Shown in pieces: positions 6,803-15,426 of a stretch of DNA of 64,000 bases. The notes below the pieces were generated by a model. It was not told the DNA's origin. It did not search any database and was given only the letters and a program-made list of their open reading frames with translations. Numbering within the stretch: position 1 is the first letter of the stretch; every line of letters begins with the position of its first letter. Both the position numbers and the translations under genes were made by a program. The DNA comes from UBA3102 sp964413055 (GTDB lineage Bacteria > Bacillota > Desulfotomaculia > Desulfotomaculales > Pelotomaculaceae): the NCBI GenBank assembly GCA_964413055.1, contig CAYPRB010000009.1, positions 1-64,000 of the forward strand. The letters run 5' to 3'.

Positions 6803-8251
6803 TTGATTGAGCAGCAAAGAAAAGCCCCGTTATTTGAAGAATTGGCCCGCCATGCGGCAAAAAAACCGGCTGTGTTGCACGTACCCGGGCACCGTCAGGG
6901 CCGCGGTCTTCCGGAAGAACTGGTGGTTCTTTCGGGAAAAGCGTTATTTGAGCTGGATTTGACGGAAATACCCGGATTGGACGACTTGCATAATCCCACG
7001 GGACCCATTGCCGCAGCTCAGGAACTTGCCGCAAAGCTTTACGGTGCCGGCAGGAGTTTTTTTTTGGTCAACGGGACTACCGCCGGTATGCAGGCTTTTT
7101 TTCTGGCGGTTGCCGGCCGGCGTAAGGTTATCGTACCCAGAAATGCCCACCGCTCGGTTTTAAGCGGTTTGATCCTTTCCGGAGCAGACCCGGTCTACGT
7201 GATGCCGGAAATCATACCCGGTTTTGGGATTGATTGCGGGGTGCCGGCCCGGAAGGTTTGCCGGTTGCTTGCAGAAAACAATGATGCCGCGGCCGTCCTG
7301 GTGGTAAGGCCTAATTATTACGGGGTTGCGGGGGACCTCCGGGAGATGGTCCGGGTGGTTCACGACCGGGAAAAGCCGGTTTTAATAGATGAGGCCCACG
7401 GCGCCCACTTGCGTTTTGCGCCCGGATTACCGGAGGATGCCATGGCTGCCGGTGCTGACGCGGCCGTGCAAAGCACCCATAAGCTGGGCGGTTCCGTTAC
7501 CCAGAGTTCCATGCTGCACCTGCAGGGCAACCGGGTTGATGCCGGCAGTATTGCCGCCGCGTTAAACCTCCTGCAGACCACCAGTCCCTCTTACCTGTTG
7601 ATGGCTTCCCTGGATTTGGCCCGGCGGCAGCTGGCACTGTCCGGTAAAGAACTTTTGGGACGGGCACGGGAGTTGGCCCGGTGGTTAAGGATAAAGCTTT
7701 CCCGGATCAGGGGCCTGCAGGTTTTGACAGCGGAACACCTGCCGGAATCTTGCCGGCTGGACCCTTGCCGGGTGGTGGTTTCCGTCGGAGAGTTGGGTTT
7801 GACCGGTTACCAGGTAAATCAATGGTTAACAGAGCGTTACAATGTATATGTAGAAATGGCCGATGCCGTAAATGTAGTTGCCGTCGTGTCCACCGGTACT
7901 GTCCGTGCGGATTGTGAGGCTCTGGCCGGTGCGCTGGAGGATATTGCCGCCCGCTGTGGGCAGCATTGCGGCCGGGTACTGCTGCCCTGCGTGCCGGCCG
8001 GCGGTATAAAAAGGATGAAACCGGGAGATGCCTGGTTTGCCCCGGCCGCAAAGGTTTCCCTGCCGGAGGCAGAAGGCAGAATATGTGCGGAGACGGTGGC
8101 GGTTTATCCGCCCGGCATTCCGGTCATCAATCCCGGGGAAGAAATAACCCCGGAGATCTCTGAATATTTATCACTGGTGAAAAGAATGGGGCTGCACTGC
8201 CAGGGCGCGTCGGATCCGGGATTAAAAACCGTCAAAGTTGTGGTAGAATAG
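6803..8251 (+). CDS. yaaO: Orn/Lys/Arg decarboxylase-family PLP enzyme (YaaO-like)
   Basis: A 482-residue fold-type I PLP enzyme of the group III amino-acid decarboxylase family. It shows the cofactor-phosphate region NGTTAGMQAFF, the aspartate motif LIDEAHGAHLRF and the Schiff-base lysine in STHKLGGS. Family members decarboxylate arginine, lysine or ornithine to polyamine precursors; the B. subtilis paralogue YaaO sits at this same place ahead of tmk. The start is a TTG after GGGGGTC; no ATG fits. It ends 32 bases before tmk and is probably co-transcribed with it. Substrate is not decided by sequence reading. Confidence 0.85.
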   Translation: MIEQQRKAPLFEELARHAAKKPAVLHVPGHRQGRGLPEELVVLSGKALFELDLTEIPGLDDLHNPTGPIAAAQELAAKLYGAGRSFFLVNGTTAGMQAFFLAVAGRRKVIVPRNAHRSVLSGLILSGADPVYVMPEIIPGFGIDCGVPARKVCRLLAENNDAAAVLVVRPNYYGVAGDLREMVRVVHDREKPVLIDEAHGAHLRFAPGLPEDAMAAGADAAVQSTHKLGGSVTQSSMLHLQGNRVDAGSIAAALNLLQTTSPSYLLMASLDLARRQLALSGKELLGRARELARWLRIKLSRIRGLQVLTAEHLPESCRLDPCRVVVSVGELGLTGYQVNQWLTERYNVYVEMADAVNVVAVVSTGTVRADCEALAGALEDIAARCGQHCGRVLLPCVPAGGIKRMKPGDAWFAPAAKVSLPEAEGRICAETVAVYPPGIPVINPGEEITPEISEYLSLVKRMGLHCQGASDPGLKTVKVVVE

Positions 8252-8283
8252 AATTGTCAATCAATCCGGGTGAAAGGACTGTT

Positions 8284-8940
8284 ATGAAAGGTAAATTCAT
8301 TGTGTTTGAGGGCATTGACGGTTCCGGAAAAACCACCCAGCTGAATCTTTTGGCGGAACACCTGACCGGGCGGGGTTTTCCGCTACGGACGACCAGGGAA
8401 CCTGGCGGCACCAGGGTGGGGGAACAAATCAGGGAAATTTTATTAAATCCGCAATACGGCGAACTGGTTCCCCTGGCCGAAGCTTTCCTCTACGCGGCGG
8501 CCCGGGCCCAGCACGTGGCCCAGGTGATATTACCGGCGTTGACGGAGGGTAAAATAGTTTTGTGCGACCGGTTCATTGACTCCAGCCTGGCTTACCAGGG
8601 GTTTGGCCGGGGGTTGGAGGTCGGCCTGTTGAAGCAGGTGAACCTGGCGGCTACCGGCGGTCTGGTTCCGGATTTGGTTTTGGTCTTAGATTTTTCCTGT
8701 GAGTACGGTATGGACAGGCTCAACCGGTCCGGCAGAAAAATTGATCGCATTGAAAGCGAGACCGGAGTGTTTCACCGCCGGGTCAGAAATGGATTCCTCG
8801 CCCTGGCCGCGTGTAATGCGTCCCGTTACCGGGTGATCGATACCTGCCGGCCAGTCGGGCAGGTGCATCAGGATATTGTGCGGGCGGCGGAGGAGGTTTT
8901 AGATTTAAATGCGTTTTCTGCGGGAAATAATCGGTCATGA
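8284..8940 (+). CDS. tmk: Thymidylate kinase
   Basis: Phosphorylates dTMP to dTDP. The 218-residue protein has the P-loop FEGIDGSGKTTQ at residues 8-19, the DR-containing motif LCDRFIDSSLAYQG and a lid arginine region (RSGRKIDRIE). The ATG at 8284 follows GAAAGGA; a TTG 30 bases upstream lacks a ribosome site. The 3' end overlaps holB by 32 bases, as expected for the conserved tmk-holB pair, although the yaaQ and yaaR genes found between them in Bacillus are absent. Confidence 0.95.
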   Translation: MKGKFIVFEGIDGSGKTTQLNLLAEHLTGRGFPLRTTREPGGTRVGEQIREILLNPQYGELVPLAEAFLYAAARAQHVAQVILPALTEGKIVLCDRFIDSSLAYQGFGRGLEVGLLKQVNLAATGGLVPDLVLVLDFSCEYGMDRLNRSGRKIDRIESETGVFHRRVRNGFLALAACNASRYRVIDTCRPVGQVHQDIVRAAEEVLDLNAFSAGNNRS

Positions 8941-9907
8941 GCGGATTGTGACTGCTTTGACGAATGCGATGGTTTATGAACGGGTAGCGCATGCCTACCT
9001 TTTCGCCGGTCCCGAAGGAGTGGGCAAGGAAACAACCGCCCTGGCCTTTGTCCGGGCGCTTATGTGTTCCCGCCCCGAACGGGGTGATGCCTGCGGAAAG
9101 TGCAGGGAATGCCGTCAGGTGGAGAGCCGGAATCACCCGGACCTGAACCTGCTTCAGCCTTCCGGTGCTACCATTAAAATAGACCAAATCAGGTCGGTCC
9201 TGCGTCTGGTAAACTATAAATCATACCAGGGGGGGCGTAAGGTGTATCTGGTCCGCCGGGCGGAAGCAATGACCGCGGAAGCTGCCAACTGCCTGCTTAT
9301 GACTTTGGAGGCCCCCCCGGAAAATACCGTTTTTATTCTGCTTTCTTCCCGGCCCTGGGCAATGTTGCCTACGGTTTTGTCCCGTTGTCAGCAGTATCAT
9401 TTCAAGAAAATACCGGTCGCCGGGCTGGTCGACCATCTGGTTAACCGGCATGGTTTTAACGGTAAAGATGCCCGCCTGTACGCGTCCCTTTCCGGCGGCA
9501 GCCTGGGGAAGGCTTTGGCTTGGGCTGCGGGAACTTTTCAGGAAGACCGGAATCTGGGGTTGGAATTGGCAGAAAAGTTAAGTGGGGCCGGTTTAGCTGA
9601 AGCCATGGAAACAGCGGAAAAAATAAGCATCAGCAGGGATAAGGTCTTCACAGTATTGGACATGTTGTCCTGCTGGTACCGGGACGTGTTGGTTTTCCGG
9701 GAGACAGGAACGGAAGTTGCTTTGTTTAACCGGGACCGGACAGAGGCCTTGGCCGGGAGTGCGCAAAGATATGAAACCGGTCGTTTGGTGGAAATAATAG
9801 AGAGTATAGAAGCCACCAGGAATAAAATCGAAGCCAACGCCAATACCAGGCTGGCCGTAGAAGCACTTTTTCTGCAGTTGACCGGGAGTGATTTTGGGAA
9901 TAATTGA
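8909..9907 (+). CDS. holB: DNA polymerase III delta' subunit
   Basis: A clamp-loader AAA+ protein of 332 residues with a Walker A-like GPEGVGKET near residues 34-42, the zinc-binding cluster C-x(8)-CGKCREC in residues about 50-70, and LLMTLEAPPENTVFILLS with sensor I. In the clamp loader it works with the gamma/tau and delta subunits to open the beta clamp. Its 5' end lies within tmk; AGGAGG stands 12 bases ahead of the ATG, rather far but the only good site. Confidence 0.92.
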   Translation: MRFLREIIGHERIVTALTNAMVYERVAHAYLFAGPEGVGKETTALAFVRALMCSRPERGDACGKCRECRQVESRNHPDLNLLQPSGATIKIDQIRSVLRLVNYKSYQGGRKVYLVRRAEAMTAEAANCLLMTLEAPPENTVFILLSSRPWAMLPTVLSRCQQYHFKKIPVAGLVDHLVNRHGFNGKDARLYASLSGGSLGKALAWAAGTFQEDRNLGLELAEKLSGAGLAEAMETAEKISISRDKVFTVLDMLSCWYRDVLVFRETGTEVALFNRDRTEALAGSAQRYETGRLVEIIESIEATRNKIEANANTRLAVEALFLQLTGSDFGNN

Positions 9908-9942
9908 CAGTTTATCGCTGCCACAGAAGGAGGTAGGTTTTT

Positions 9943-10812
9943 GTGCAATATACGGTTGTGGGAGTGCGCTTTAAAAAAGCGGGTAAAATATATTATTTTG
10001 ATCCCGGTGATCTGCAGCTGGAACCGGGAGACGGTGTCATTGTGGAAACGGCCAGGGGGGTTGAATACGGTCTGACAGTATCGGGACCCCTGGAAGTGGA
10101 AGAAAAAGAGGTGGTGGCGCCGCTCAAAAAGGTGATCCGTAAATCCGGCGATAAGGACTGGAGGCAGTTGGTTGCCAACCGGGAAAAAGAGAAAAAGGCA
10201 TACCAGGTATGCCTGGAAAAGATTAACGCTCATAACCTGCCCATGAAACTTGTAGATGTCGAGCGGACGTTTGACGGCAATAAAATAATTTTTTACTTTA
10301 CTGCCGACGGGCGCATTGATTTTCGCGAATTGGTCAAAGATCTGGCGTCCATTTTTAGAACCAGGATTGAATTGAGGCAAATCGGGGTGAGGGACGAGGC
10401 TAAAATGATGGGCGGGCTTGGTTGTTGCGGCAGGGAATTGTGCTGTTGTACCTGGCTGTCTGATTTTGCCTCGGTATCTATCCGGATGGCAAAGGAACAG
10501 AATCTTTCCCTGAATCCTACCAAAATATCAGGTATTTGCGGCCGGCTGATGTGTTGTCTCAAATATGAAAACGAGACCTACGAAAATGCCCGGGAAAAAT
10601 TTCCTGAAACAGGCAAGGGAGTTATAACTCCCGATGGGGAAGGAAAAGTAGTCGGGTTCAATATATTTAAAGACAGTGTCAGTATTGAGTTGAAAGAAAG
10701 TAAAATCGTAAAGGATTATCAATGTGAGGAAGTGCATCTAAAAACCGGCGGCAATAAAAATAATGAAAAACAGCAAGAGTGTGTGGAACAAGTGGATGAG
10801 GAGAGGCTCTAA
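9943..10812 (+). CDS. ricT: RicT/YaaT, PSP1-domain iron-sulfur protein
   Basis: The 289-residue PSP1-domain protein has the cysteine-rich stretches CCGRELCCCTWL and ICGRLMCCLKYE that bind iron-sulfur clusters in the RicAFT (Y) complex. In Bacillus this complex speeds mRNA maturation with RNase Y and promotes Spo0A phosphorylation. The partner genes ricA and ricF are not in this window. The start is a GTG nine bases after AGAAGGAGGT. YabA follows immediately, as in Bacillus. Confidence 0.9.
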   Translation: MQYTVVGVRFKKAGKIYYFDPGDLQLEPGDGVIVETARGVEYGLTVSGPLEVEEKEVVAPLKKVIRKSGDKDWRQLVANREKEKKAYQVCLEKINAHNLPMKLVDVERTFDGNKIIFYFTADGRIDFRELVKDLASIFRTRIELRQIGVRDEAKMMGGLGCCGRELCCCTWLSDFASVSIRMAKEQNLSLNPTKISGICGRLMCCLKYENETYENAREKFPETGKGVITPDGEGKVVGFNIFKDSVSIELKESKIVKDYQCEEVHLKTGGNKNNEKQQECVEQVDEERL

Positions 10813-11151
10813 TTGCAATCTTATTTTAAATCAATCAGAGAGATAGAGGTAAAATTGCATTCTATACTGGGTGAATTAAGGGAATTGAAAAATAGAGCCC
10901 AGGAACTGGAGCAGGAAAACGCCAGGCTCCGGGAAGACTTGGCAATTGCTTACCGGGAGGGTTGTTCCGGCCATACTGCCGGGGAATCCGGTATTCCAGG
11001 CCGGAGTTTTTTAAACCTGCTGGAGCTTTACGACCAGGAGTTTCATATCTGCAACCTGCATTTCGGGCGCAGGCGCACCGGTGAATGTCTTTTTTGCATG
11101 GCTTTCTTGAGAAGAGAGATGGAACCCGGCGGGGTTAATGAAAGTGGTTAA
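10813..11151 (+). CDS. yabA: Replication initiation control protein YabA
   Basis: A 112-residue protein with an N-terminal leucine-zipper-like coiled coil (about residues 5-45) and a C-terminal zinc-binding motif, HICNLHF then CLFC. YabA binds DnaA and the beta clamp and limits re-initiation. It starts with a TTG directly after the stop of ricT, and the AGGAGAGG inside the end of ricT serves as its ribosome site, so the two are tightly coupled. Confidence 0.9.
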   Translation: MQSYFKSIREIEVKLHSILGELRELKNRAQELEQENARLREDLAIAYREGCSGHTAGESGIPGRSFLNLLELYDQEFHICNLHFGRRRTGECLFCMAFLRREMEPGGVNESG

Positions 11152-11186
11152 CAGTGGTTCCACCGGTTGGGCGAGGTGAAATTTGT

Positions 11187-12068
11187 TTGGCTGAAAAAGA
11201 AGCTTGCGGCGTACTTTATCTTTGCGCCACTCCCATCGGCAACCTGGAGGATGTTACCCTCCGGGCATTGAGAGTGCTGCGGGAGGTTGATTTAATTGCG
11301 GCTGAAGATACCCGCCGTTCCCGTAAACTACTGAGTCATTATCAGATCCATACCCCGCTGACAAGTTATCACCGGCACAGCAGCGACAGAAGAGCAAAGT
11401 ACTTACTGGATCTTGTTGCTTCCGGTAAAAAAGTCGCCCTGGTATCAGATGCCGGTTTGCCGGGTATTTCCGATCCTGGTGCGGAATTGGTGGCATCGGC
11501 AGTGGAAAGGGGGGTTGCAGTGGTCCCCATTCCCGGTCCCAGTGCCGGTATCACCGCTCTGGTAGTCTCCGGGCTTCCTGCCGGTACCTTTTTTTTTGCC
11601 GGGTTTATGCCTGCGGTAAAAAAGGCCCGGCGGGAAATGTTGCAGGAACTTTGTCGCCGGCGTGAAACCTTAATTTTTTACGAGTCACCGCACCGCCTGC
11701 CGGAGGCTTTGGCTGATGTCGGTGCGGTGCTGGGGAACCGCCGGGCGGCGTTAGCCAGAGAACTGACCAAAAAACACGAGGAAATAATCAGGGGGTCCAT
11801 AGAAGAACTAAGGGTGTATTTTGAAAAAGAACCGCCTCGTGGTGAATTTACCCTGGTAGTGGCGGGTATCTCCCGTGAGGAGGCGGGACAGGAAAAAGAA
11901 GCGACGCGGGTCGCATTAGATCCGGTCGACCACGTTTTTTTACTGGAAATGAAAGGGATGGGGAGAAAGGAAGCCATACGTGAGGTGGCACGGTTGCGGG
12001 GTGTTCCGAAACGGGAAGTTTACCGGGCTATGATCAAATTAAAGGAGGAGCGGAATGCTCCCGGTTGA
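11187..12068 (+). CDS. rsmI: 16S rRNA (cytidine-1402-2'-O)-methyltransferase
   Basis: A tetrapyrrole-methylase-fold protein of 293 residues with the family N-terminus LYLCATPIGNLEDVT, the AEDTRRSRKLLSHY signature and the SAM loop VSDAGLPGISDPG. It 2'-O-methylates C1402 of 16S rRNA. I use the TTG at 11187, seven bases after GAGGTGA; the frame is open further upstream but the N-terminal extension is not conserved-looking. It closes the forward yaaO-to-rsmI operon; a hairpin follows at 12084. Confidence 0.92.
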   Translation: MAEKEACGVLYLCATPIGNLEDVTLRALRVLREVDLIAAEDTRRSRKLLSHYQIHTPLTSYHRHSSDRRAKYLLDLVASGKKVALVSDAGLPGISDPGAELVASAVERGVAVVPIPGPSAGITALVVSGLPAGTFFFAGFMPAVKKARREMLQELCRRRETLIFYESPHRLPEALADVGAVLGNRRAALARELTKKHEEIIRGSIEELRVYFEKEPPRGEFTLVVAGISREEAGQEKEATRVALDPVDHVFLLEMKGMGRKEAIREVARLRGVPKREVYRAMIKLKEERNAPG

Positions 12069-12083
12069 CAAAGAAAGCAAAAA

Positions 12084-12103
12084 GAGAGACTTAAAGGTCT
12101 CTC
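12084..12103 (-). terminator. Rho-independent terminator of abrB
   Basis: GAGAGAC at 12084-12090 pairs with GTCTCTC at 12097-12103. On the reverse strand the stem is followed by a T-rich run, which fits termination of abrB, 75 bases beyond its stop. It may also slow transcription leaving rsmI. Confidence 0.6.
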
Positions 12104-12177
12104 TCAAATCAGGATTATGTTTTGTATTATTTCTATATTGTTGTCTTAACTAACTAAACAACAAACCATACTACGTG

Positions 12178-12432
12178 CTACATGGCATCGGTGTTTTGAA
12201 ACATGGCCATCGCGCATTCACGGCACACCATCTTGCCGCGGTAGTGCTGGACGTCGGAAGCATTACCGCAGAAGACACATGCAGGTTCATATTTCTTTAA
12301 AATAATTTTTTCAGCGTCGACATAAATCTCAAGGGCGTCTTTTTCGTCGATACCCAAAGTGCGTCTCAGCTCAATTGGTATTACTACTCTTCCCAGCTCG
12401 TCCACTTTTCTGACGATCCCGGTTGACTTCAA
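12178..12432 (-). CDS. abrB: Transition-state regulator AbrB
   Basis: The 84-residue protein starts MKSTGIVRKVDELGRVVIP and is nearly identical to Bacillus AbrB through the swapped-hairpin DNA-binding domain. The C-terminal half differs: it has two CxxC pairs (CVFC and CREC) that could bind zinc, a form common in clostridial homologues. The start is a TTG seven bases after GGGGGAGG. AbrB represses stationary-phase genes during growth. It is the only reverse gene between rsmI and metG, as in Bacillus. A Spo0A box and an inverted repeat lie in its promoter. Confidence 0.93.
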   Translation of the reverse strand: MKSTGIVRKVDELGRVVIPIELRRTLGIDEKDALEIYVDAEKIILKKYEPACVFCGNASDVQHYRGKMVCRECAMAMFQNTDAM

Positions 12433-12473
12433 CTTCTTTCCTCCCCCTCTCTTTTCAACTAATTTCGACAAAA

Positions 12474-12480
12474 AACCTTC
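12474..12480 (-). promoter_or_regulatory. Perfect Spo0A box (0A box) in the abrB leader
   Basis: TGTCGAA on the reverse strand, a perfect 0A box, lies about 11 bases downstream of the abrB -10 element, close to the predicted start of transcription. In B. subtilis Spo0A~P represses abrB from boxes placed downstream of the start, so both position and sequence fit. Confidence 0.6.
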
Positions 12481-12489
12481 TTACAACTA

Positions 12490-12519
12490 AATGGTACCAA
12501 CGATACCATTAAAAGTCAA
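12490..12519 (-). promoter_or_regulatory. abrB promoter with embedded inverted repeat
   Basis: On the reverse strand TTGACT (12514-12519) and TACCAT (12491-12496) are 17 bases apart. A 7-base inverted repeat (AATGGTA and TACCATT, 12490-12496 and 12504-12510) spans the -10 and spacer and could be an operator, for example for AbrB autoregulation. Confidence 0.5.
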
Positions 12520-12567
12520 TATATATTACTAAAAAATTTTACAAATTTTTTAAGTAACAGCTAAAAC

Positions 12568-12596
12568 TTGACAACGGGGTTGCTATTAGTTAAAAT
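12568..12596 (+). promoter_or_regulatory. SigA promoter of the metG T-box leader
   Basis: TTGACA at 12568-12573 and TAAAAT at 12591-12596 are separated by exactly 17 bases. Transcription would start near 12603, giving a leader of about 400 bases that includes the whole T-box. Confidence 0.7.
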
Positions 12597-12639
12597 TTCT
12601 CTATATTGATTTTATTTAGCGTGAAAAGATATTGAATAA

Positions 12640-12920
12640 CCGTGAAGGGGATGAGTAAGCTGGCAGAGTACCTGGAAAGAGAGCGGGGTAAGGTGGGAGC
12701 CCGCCGGGGAAAACCAGCCGAATATGGCCCTGGAGTTGCACCGCTGAACTTTTAGTAAGCAGTGCCGGGTTTTAGCACCGTTACCAGGCTGAGGTATCGG
12801 GAAGCCGTTTTCCCTGTACCTGTAGAGGCCGGTTGCTTAAGGAGCCGGTGAATAAGGGTGGTACCGCGGAGGGTTTAAAGACTCCGCCCCTCAGAAAAGA
12901 TTTAAGGGGTGGAGTTTTTG
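12640..12920 (+). ncRNA. T-box leader (methionine-responsive) upstream of metG
   Basis: The region holds the T-box core AAGGGTGGTACCGCG at 12854-12868, which pairs with the tRNA acceptor end. A long Stem I begins near 12645. The likely specifier is ATG at 12724-12726 in the GAATATGGCC loop, matching methionine and the downstream methionyl-tRNA synthetase gene. The competing terminator is at 12881-12919. Uncharged tRNA-Met should favour the antiterminator and metG expression. In Bacillus metS has no T-box at this place as far as I recall. Confidence 0.9.
12881..12919 (+). terminator. T-box transcription terminator
   Basis: ACTCCGCCCC (12881-12890) pairs with GGGGTGGAGT (12906-12915) with one G-U pair, followed by TTTT. 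The left arm overlaps the region that pairs in the antiterminator. Confidence 0.85.
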
Positions 12921-13008
12921 TTATACAACCAAGCTCTATTAAGCCGCCTTAAAAGGTGAATTGGTTCCATGAAAATAACCAGACTTGTCAAGGGAGGAGA
13001 AGTTATTT

Positions 13009-14553
13009 ATGGCCAGGGATACGTATTATATTACCACACCGATTTACTACCCGAGTGATAACTTGCATATCGGACATGCTTATACGACGGTGGCGGCAGA
13101 TGCGCTGGCGCGTTTTAAAAAACTGACCGGTTATGATACCCGGTTTTTAACCGGTTCCGATGAACACGGGCAAAAAATTGTGCGGGCCGCCAAAGCCAGG
13201 GGGCAGACACCCCAGGAATATGTGGATAAGGTTGTGGCGGGATTTAAGCATCTCTGGAAACAACTGGAGGTTGATTACGACGATTTTATCCGCACCACCG
13301 AACCGCGTCACCAGGAAGTAGTGGCGGCTATTTTTCAGAAATTGTACGACCAGGGAGATATTTACAAGGATAGTTATGAAGGCTGGTATTGCACCCCGTG
13401 CGAAGCTTTCTGGGCGGAAAGCAGGCTTTCCGGGGGGAATTGTCCCGATTGCGGGCGTCCGGTGGAGTTGCTCCGGGAGGAAAGTTACTTTTTCCGGATG
13501 TCAAAATATGCCGGCCGTCTTTTAGAGTATATTGAAGCACATCCGGATTTTATCCAGCCGGTTTCCAGGCGCAATGAAATGATAAGTTTTATCAAGAGCG
13601 GGCTGGAAGATTTGTGTGTTTCCAGAACCACCTTTAACTGGGGCATTTCTGTTCCTTTTGACTCCCAGCACGTAATTTACGTGTGGGTGGATGCCCTGAC
13701 CAATTACATATCGGCCCTGGGGTACGGAACCGGGGACGACAGTCTTTTTAAAAAATACTGGCCGGCAAATGTCCACCTGATGGGTAAAGACATCGTTCGT
13801 TTTCACAGCATCATCTGGCCGGTAATTCTTATGGCTGCCGGGATTGAGTTGCCGGAGCGGGTGGTGGGTCACGGCTGGCTCCTGCTGGAAAGCGGCAAAA
13901 TGTCCAAGTCAAAGGGGAACGTGGTTGATCCGCTGATTTTAATTGATAAATACGGAGTAGACGCGATCCGTTATTACCTGCTCCGGGAACTGCCTTTCGG
14001 TTCCGACGGGTATTACAGCGAGGACGCATTGGTGGAGCGCATCAACAAGGACCTGGCAAACGACCTGGGCAACTTGATCAGCCGTTCTATCGCCATGATA
14101 GAAAAGTATTTTCAGGGTACGGTCCGGCCTCCCGAATCTTATGAAAGTATTGACCGGGAATTAATAGATTTAGCCCTGCAAACACCGGCTGCCGTGGAAG
14201 AGTTGATGGATCGCCTGGACCTGGCCGGAGCCCTGGCGGTTATCTGGCGCCTGGTGGGCAGGGCCAATAAATACGTCGACGAGACCGCCCCGTGGGGATT
14301 GGCCAAGGACCCGGCGCAAAAGGGGCGTTTGGCTACAGTGATGTATAACCTGGCCGAGAGCTTGCGCTTTATCACCGTTTTGTCTGCCCCGTTCATGCCC
14401 GTATTACCGGCCAAGGTCTGGATCCAGCTGGGTATTGAGGACCGGCCCGGGCTTGCTACCTGGAAATCGCTGGCTGCATGGGGAGCACTTCCCTACGGTA
14501 CGGTAGTAAAACGCGGGCCGGCTTTGTTCCCGCGGATTCAAGCGGCCAAGTAA
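13009..14553 (+). CDS. metG: Methionyl-tRNA synthetase (short form)
   Basis: A class I synthetase with HIGH at residues 20-23, KMSKS at 297-301 and a zinc knuckle formed by CTPC and CPDC around residues 127-150. At 514 residues it ends after the anticodon-binding helical bundle and lacks the C-terminal EMAP/Trbp111-like tRNA-binding domain that gives Bacillus MetS about 650 residues. The ATG at 13009 is nine bases after AGGGAGGAG. Expression is probably set by the T-box upstream. Confidence 0.95.
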   Translation: MARDTYYITTPIYYPSDNLHIGHAYTTVAADALARFKKLTGYDTRFLTGSDEHGQKIVRAAKARGQTPQEYVDKVVAGFKHLWKQLEVDYDDFIRTTEPRHQEVVAAIFQKLYDQGDIYKDSYEGWYCTPCEAFWAESRLSGGNCPDCGRPVELLREESYFFRMSKYAGRLLEYIEAHPDFIQPVSRRNEMISFIKSGLEDLCVSRTTFNWGISVPFDSQHVIYVWVDALTNYISALGYGTGDDSLFKKYWPANVHLMGKDIVRFHSIIWPVILMAAGIELPERVVGHGWLLLESGKMSKSKGNVVDPLILIDKYGVDAIRYYLLRELPFGSDGYYSEDALVERINKDLANDLGNLISRSIAMIEKYFQGTVRPPESYESIDRELIDLALQTPAAVEELMDRLDLAGALAVIWRLVGRANKYVDETAPWGLAKDPAQKGRLATVMYNLAESLRFITVLSAPFMPVLPAKVWIQLGIEDRPGLATWKSLAAWGALPYGTVVKRGPALFPRIQAAK

Positions 14554-14571
14554 ACTCAAAGGAGAGAGATA

Positions 14572-15345
14572 GTGGTGAACTTGTTCGATACTCATGTACA
14601 CCTGAATGATGCGAATTTTAACGACGATCGTGAAGAAGTAATCCGGCGGGCCGGTGCGGCCGGGGTTGCATATTTGATAAATGTGGGGATTAGTCTGGAG
14701 TCTTCCCTGGAGTCGATTAGACTGGCAGAGAAATATGATTTTATTTATGCCGCCATTGGGATTCACCCCCACAATGCCGTTGATGCCGGGCCGGGATACC
14801 TGGAACGGTTAGAAAAACTTGCCGCGCACCCCCGGGTAGTGGCGCTTGGAGAAATGGGCCTGGATTATTACCGGGACTTGTCCCCAAGGCCGGTACAACA
14901 GGAATTATTTAGAGAACAGCTAAAGCTGGCGAAAAAGCTGCGACTGCCCGTAATTATTCACGACCGGGAAGCACACGGTGATATACTGGATATATTGCGC
15001 AGGGAGGGAGCGGGGCTGCCGGGCGGTGTCCTGCACTGCTTTTCCGGCAGTTGGGAAATGGCCGCCGAATGTCTGGCAATGGGTTTGTATATCTCCATTG
15101 CCGGGCCGGTGACTTTCCCCAAGGCCCCCAGGTTAAAAGATATCGCCGGCCGGATACCCCCCGAGCGCCTGTTGGTTGAAACCGACGCTCCGTATCTGAC
15201 ACCGGTACCCTACCGGGGAAAGCGCAATGAGCCGGCGCGGGTAGCTTACGTTGTGGAAGAAATAGCCAGGATAAGAGGGGTTGATAAAGAAATGCTGGCA
15301 AAAAAATGTACGGATAACGGCAAAAGATTATTTCAAATTACCTGA
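14572..15345 (+). CDS. tatD: TatD-family metal-dependent DNase (YabD)
   Basis: A 257-residue TIM-barrel hydrolase with the metal ligands of the family: DTHVHLND at the N-terminus, GEMGLDYY near residues 93-100, IIHDREA and HCFSG in the middle, and VETDAPYLTP near residue 202. TatD proteins are 3'-5' exonucleases. The gene follows metG by 18 bases with AAAGGAGAGAG in the gap; start is one of two adjacent GTG codons. Position matches Bacillus yabD. Confidence 0.9.
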   Translation: MVNLFDTHVHLNDANFNDDREEVIRRAGAAGVAYLINVGISLESSLESIRLAEKYDFIYAAIGIHPHNAVDAGPGYLERLEKLAAHPRVVALGEMGLDYYRDLSPRPVQQELFREQLKLAKKLRLPVIIHDREAHGDILDILRREGAGLPGGVLHCFSGSWEMAAECLAMGLYISIAGPVTFPKAPRLKDIAGRIPPERLLVETDAPYLTPVPYRGKRNEPARVAYVVEEIARIRGVDKEMLAKKCTDNGKRLFQIT

Positions 15346-15426
15346 AGTGTGAGCAATGAATGATAATATGAGACCACATTGCCTGGTTGTTAAAGTATAA
15401 GGCAATAATTCTGGAGGAGGAAGTTT

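Noticed and set aside
9538..10380. Reverse 280-codon frame over holB-ricT
   Set aside because: Both forward genes have full conserved motifs; the reverse frame has none.
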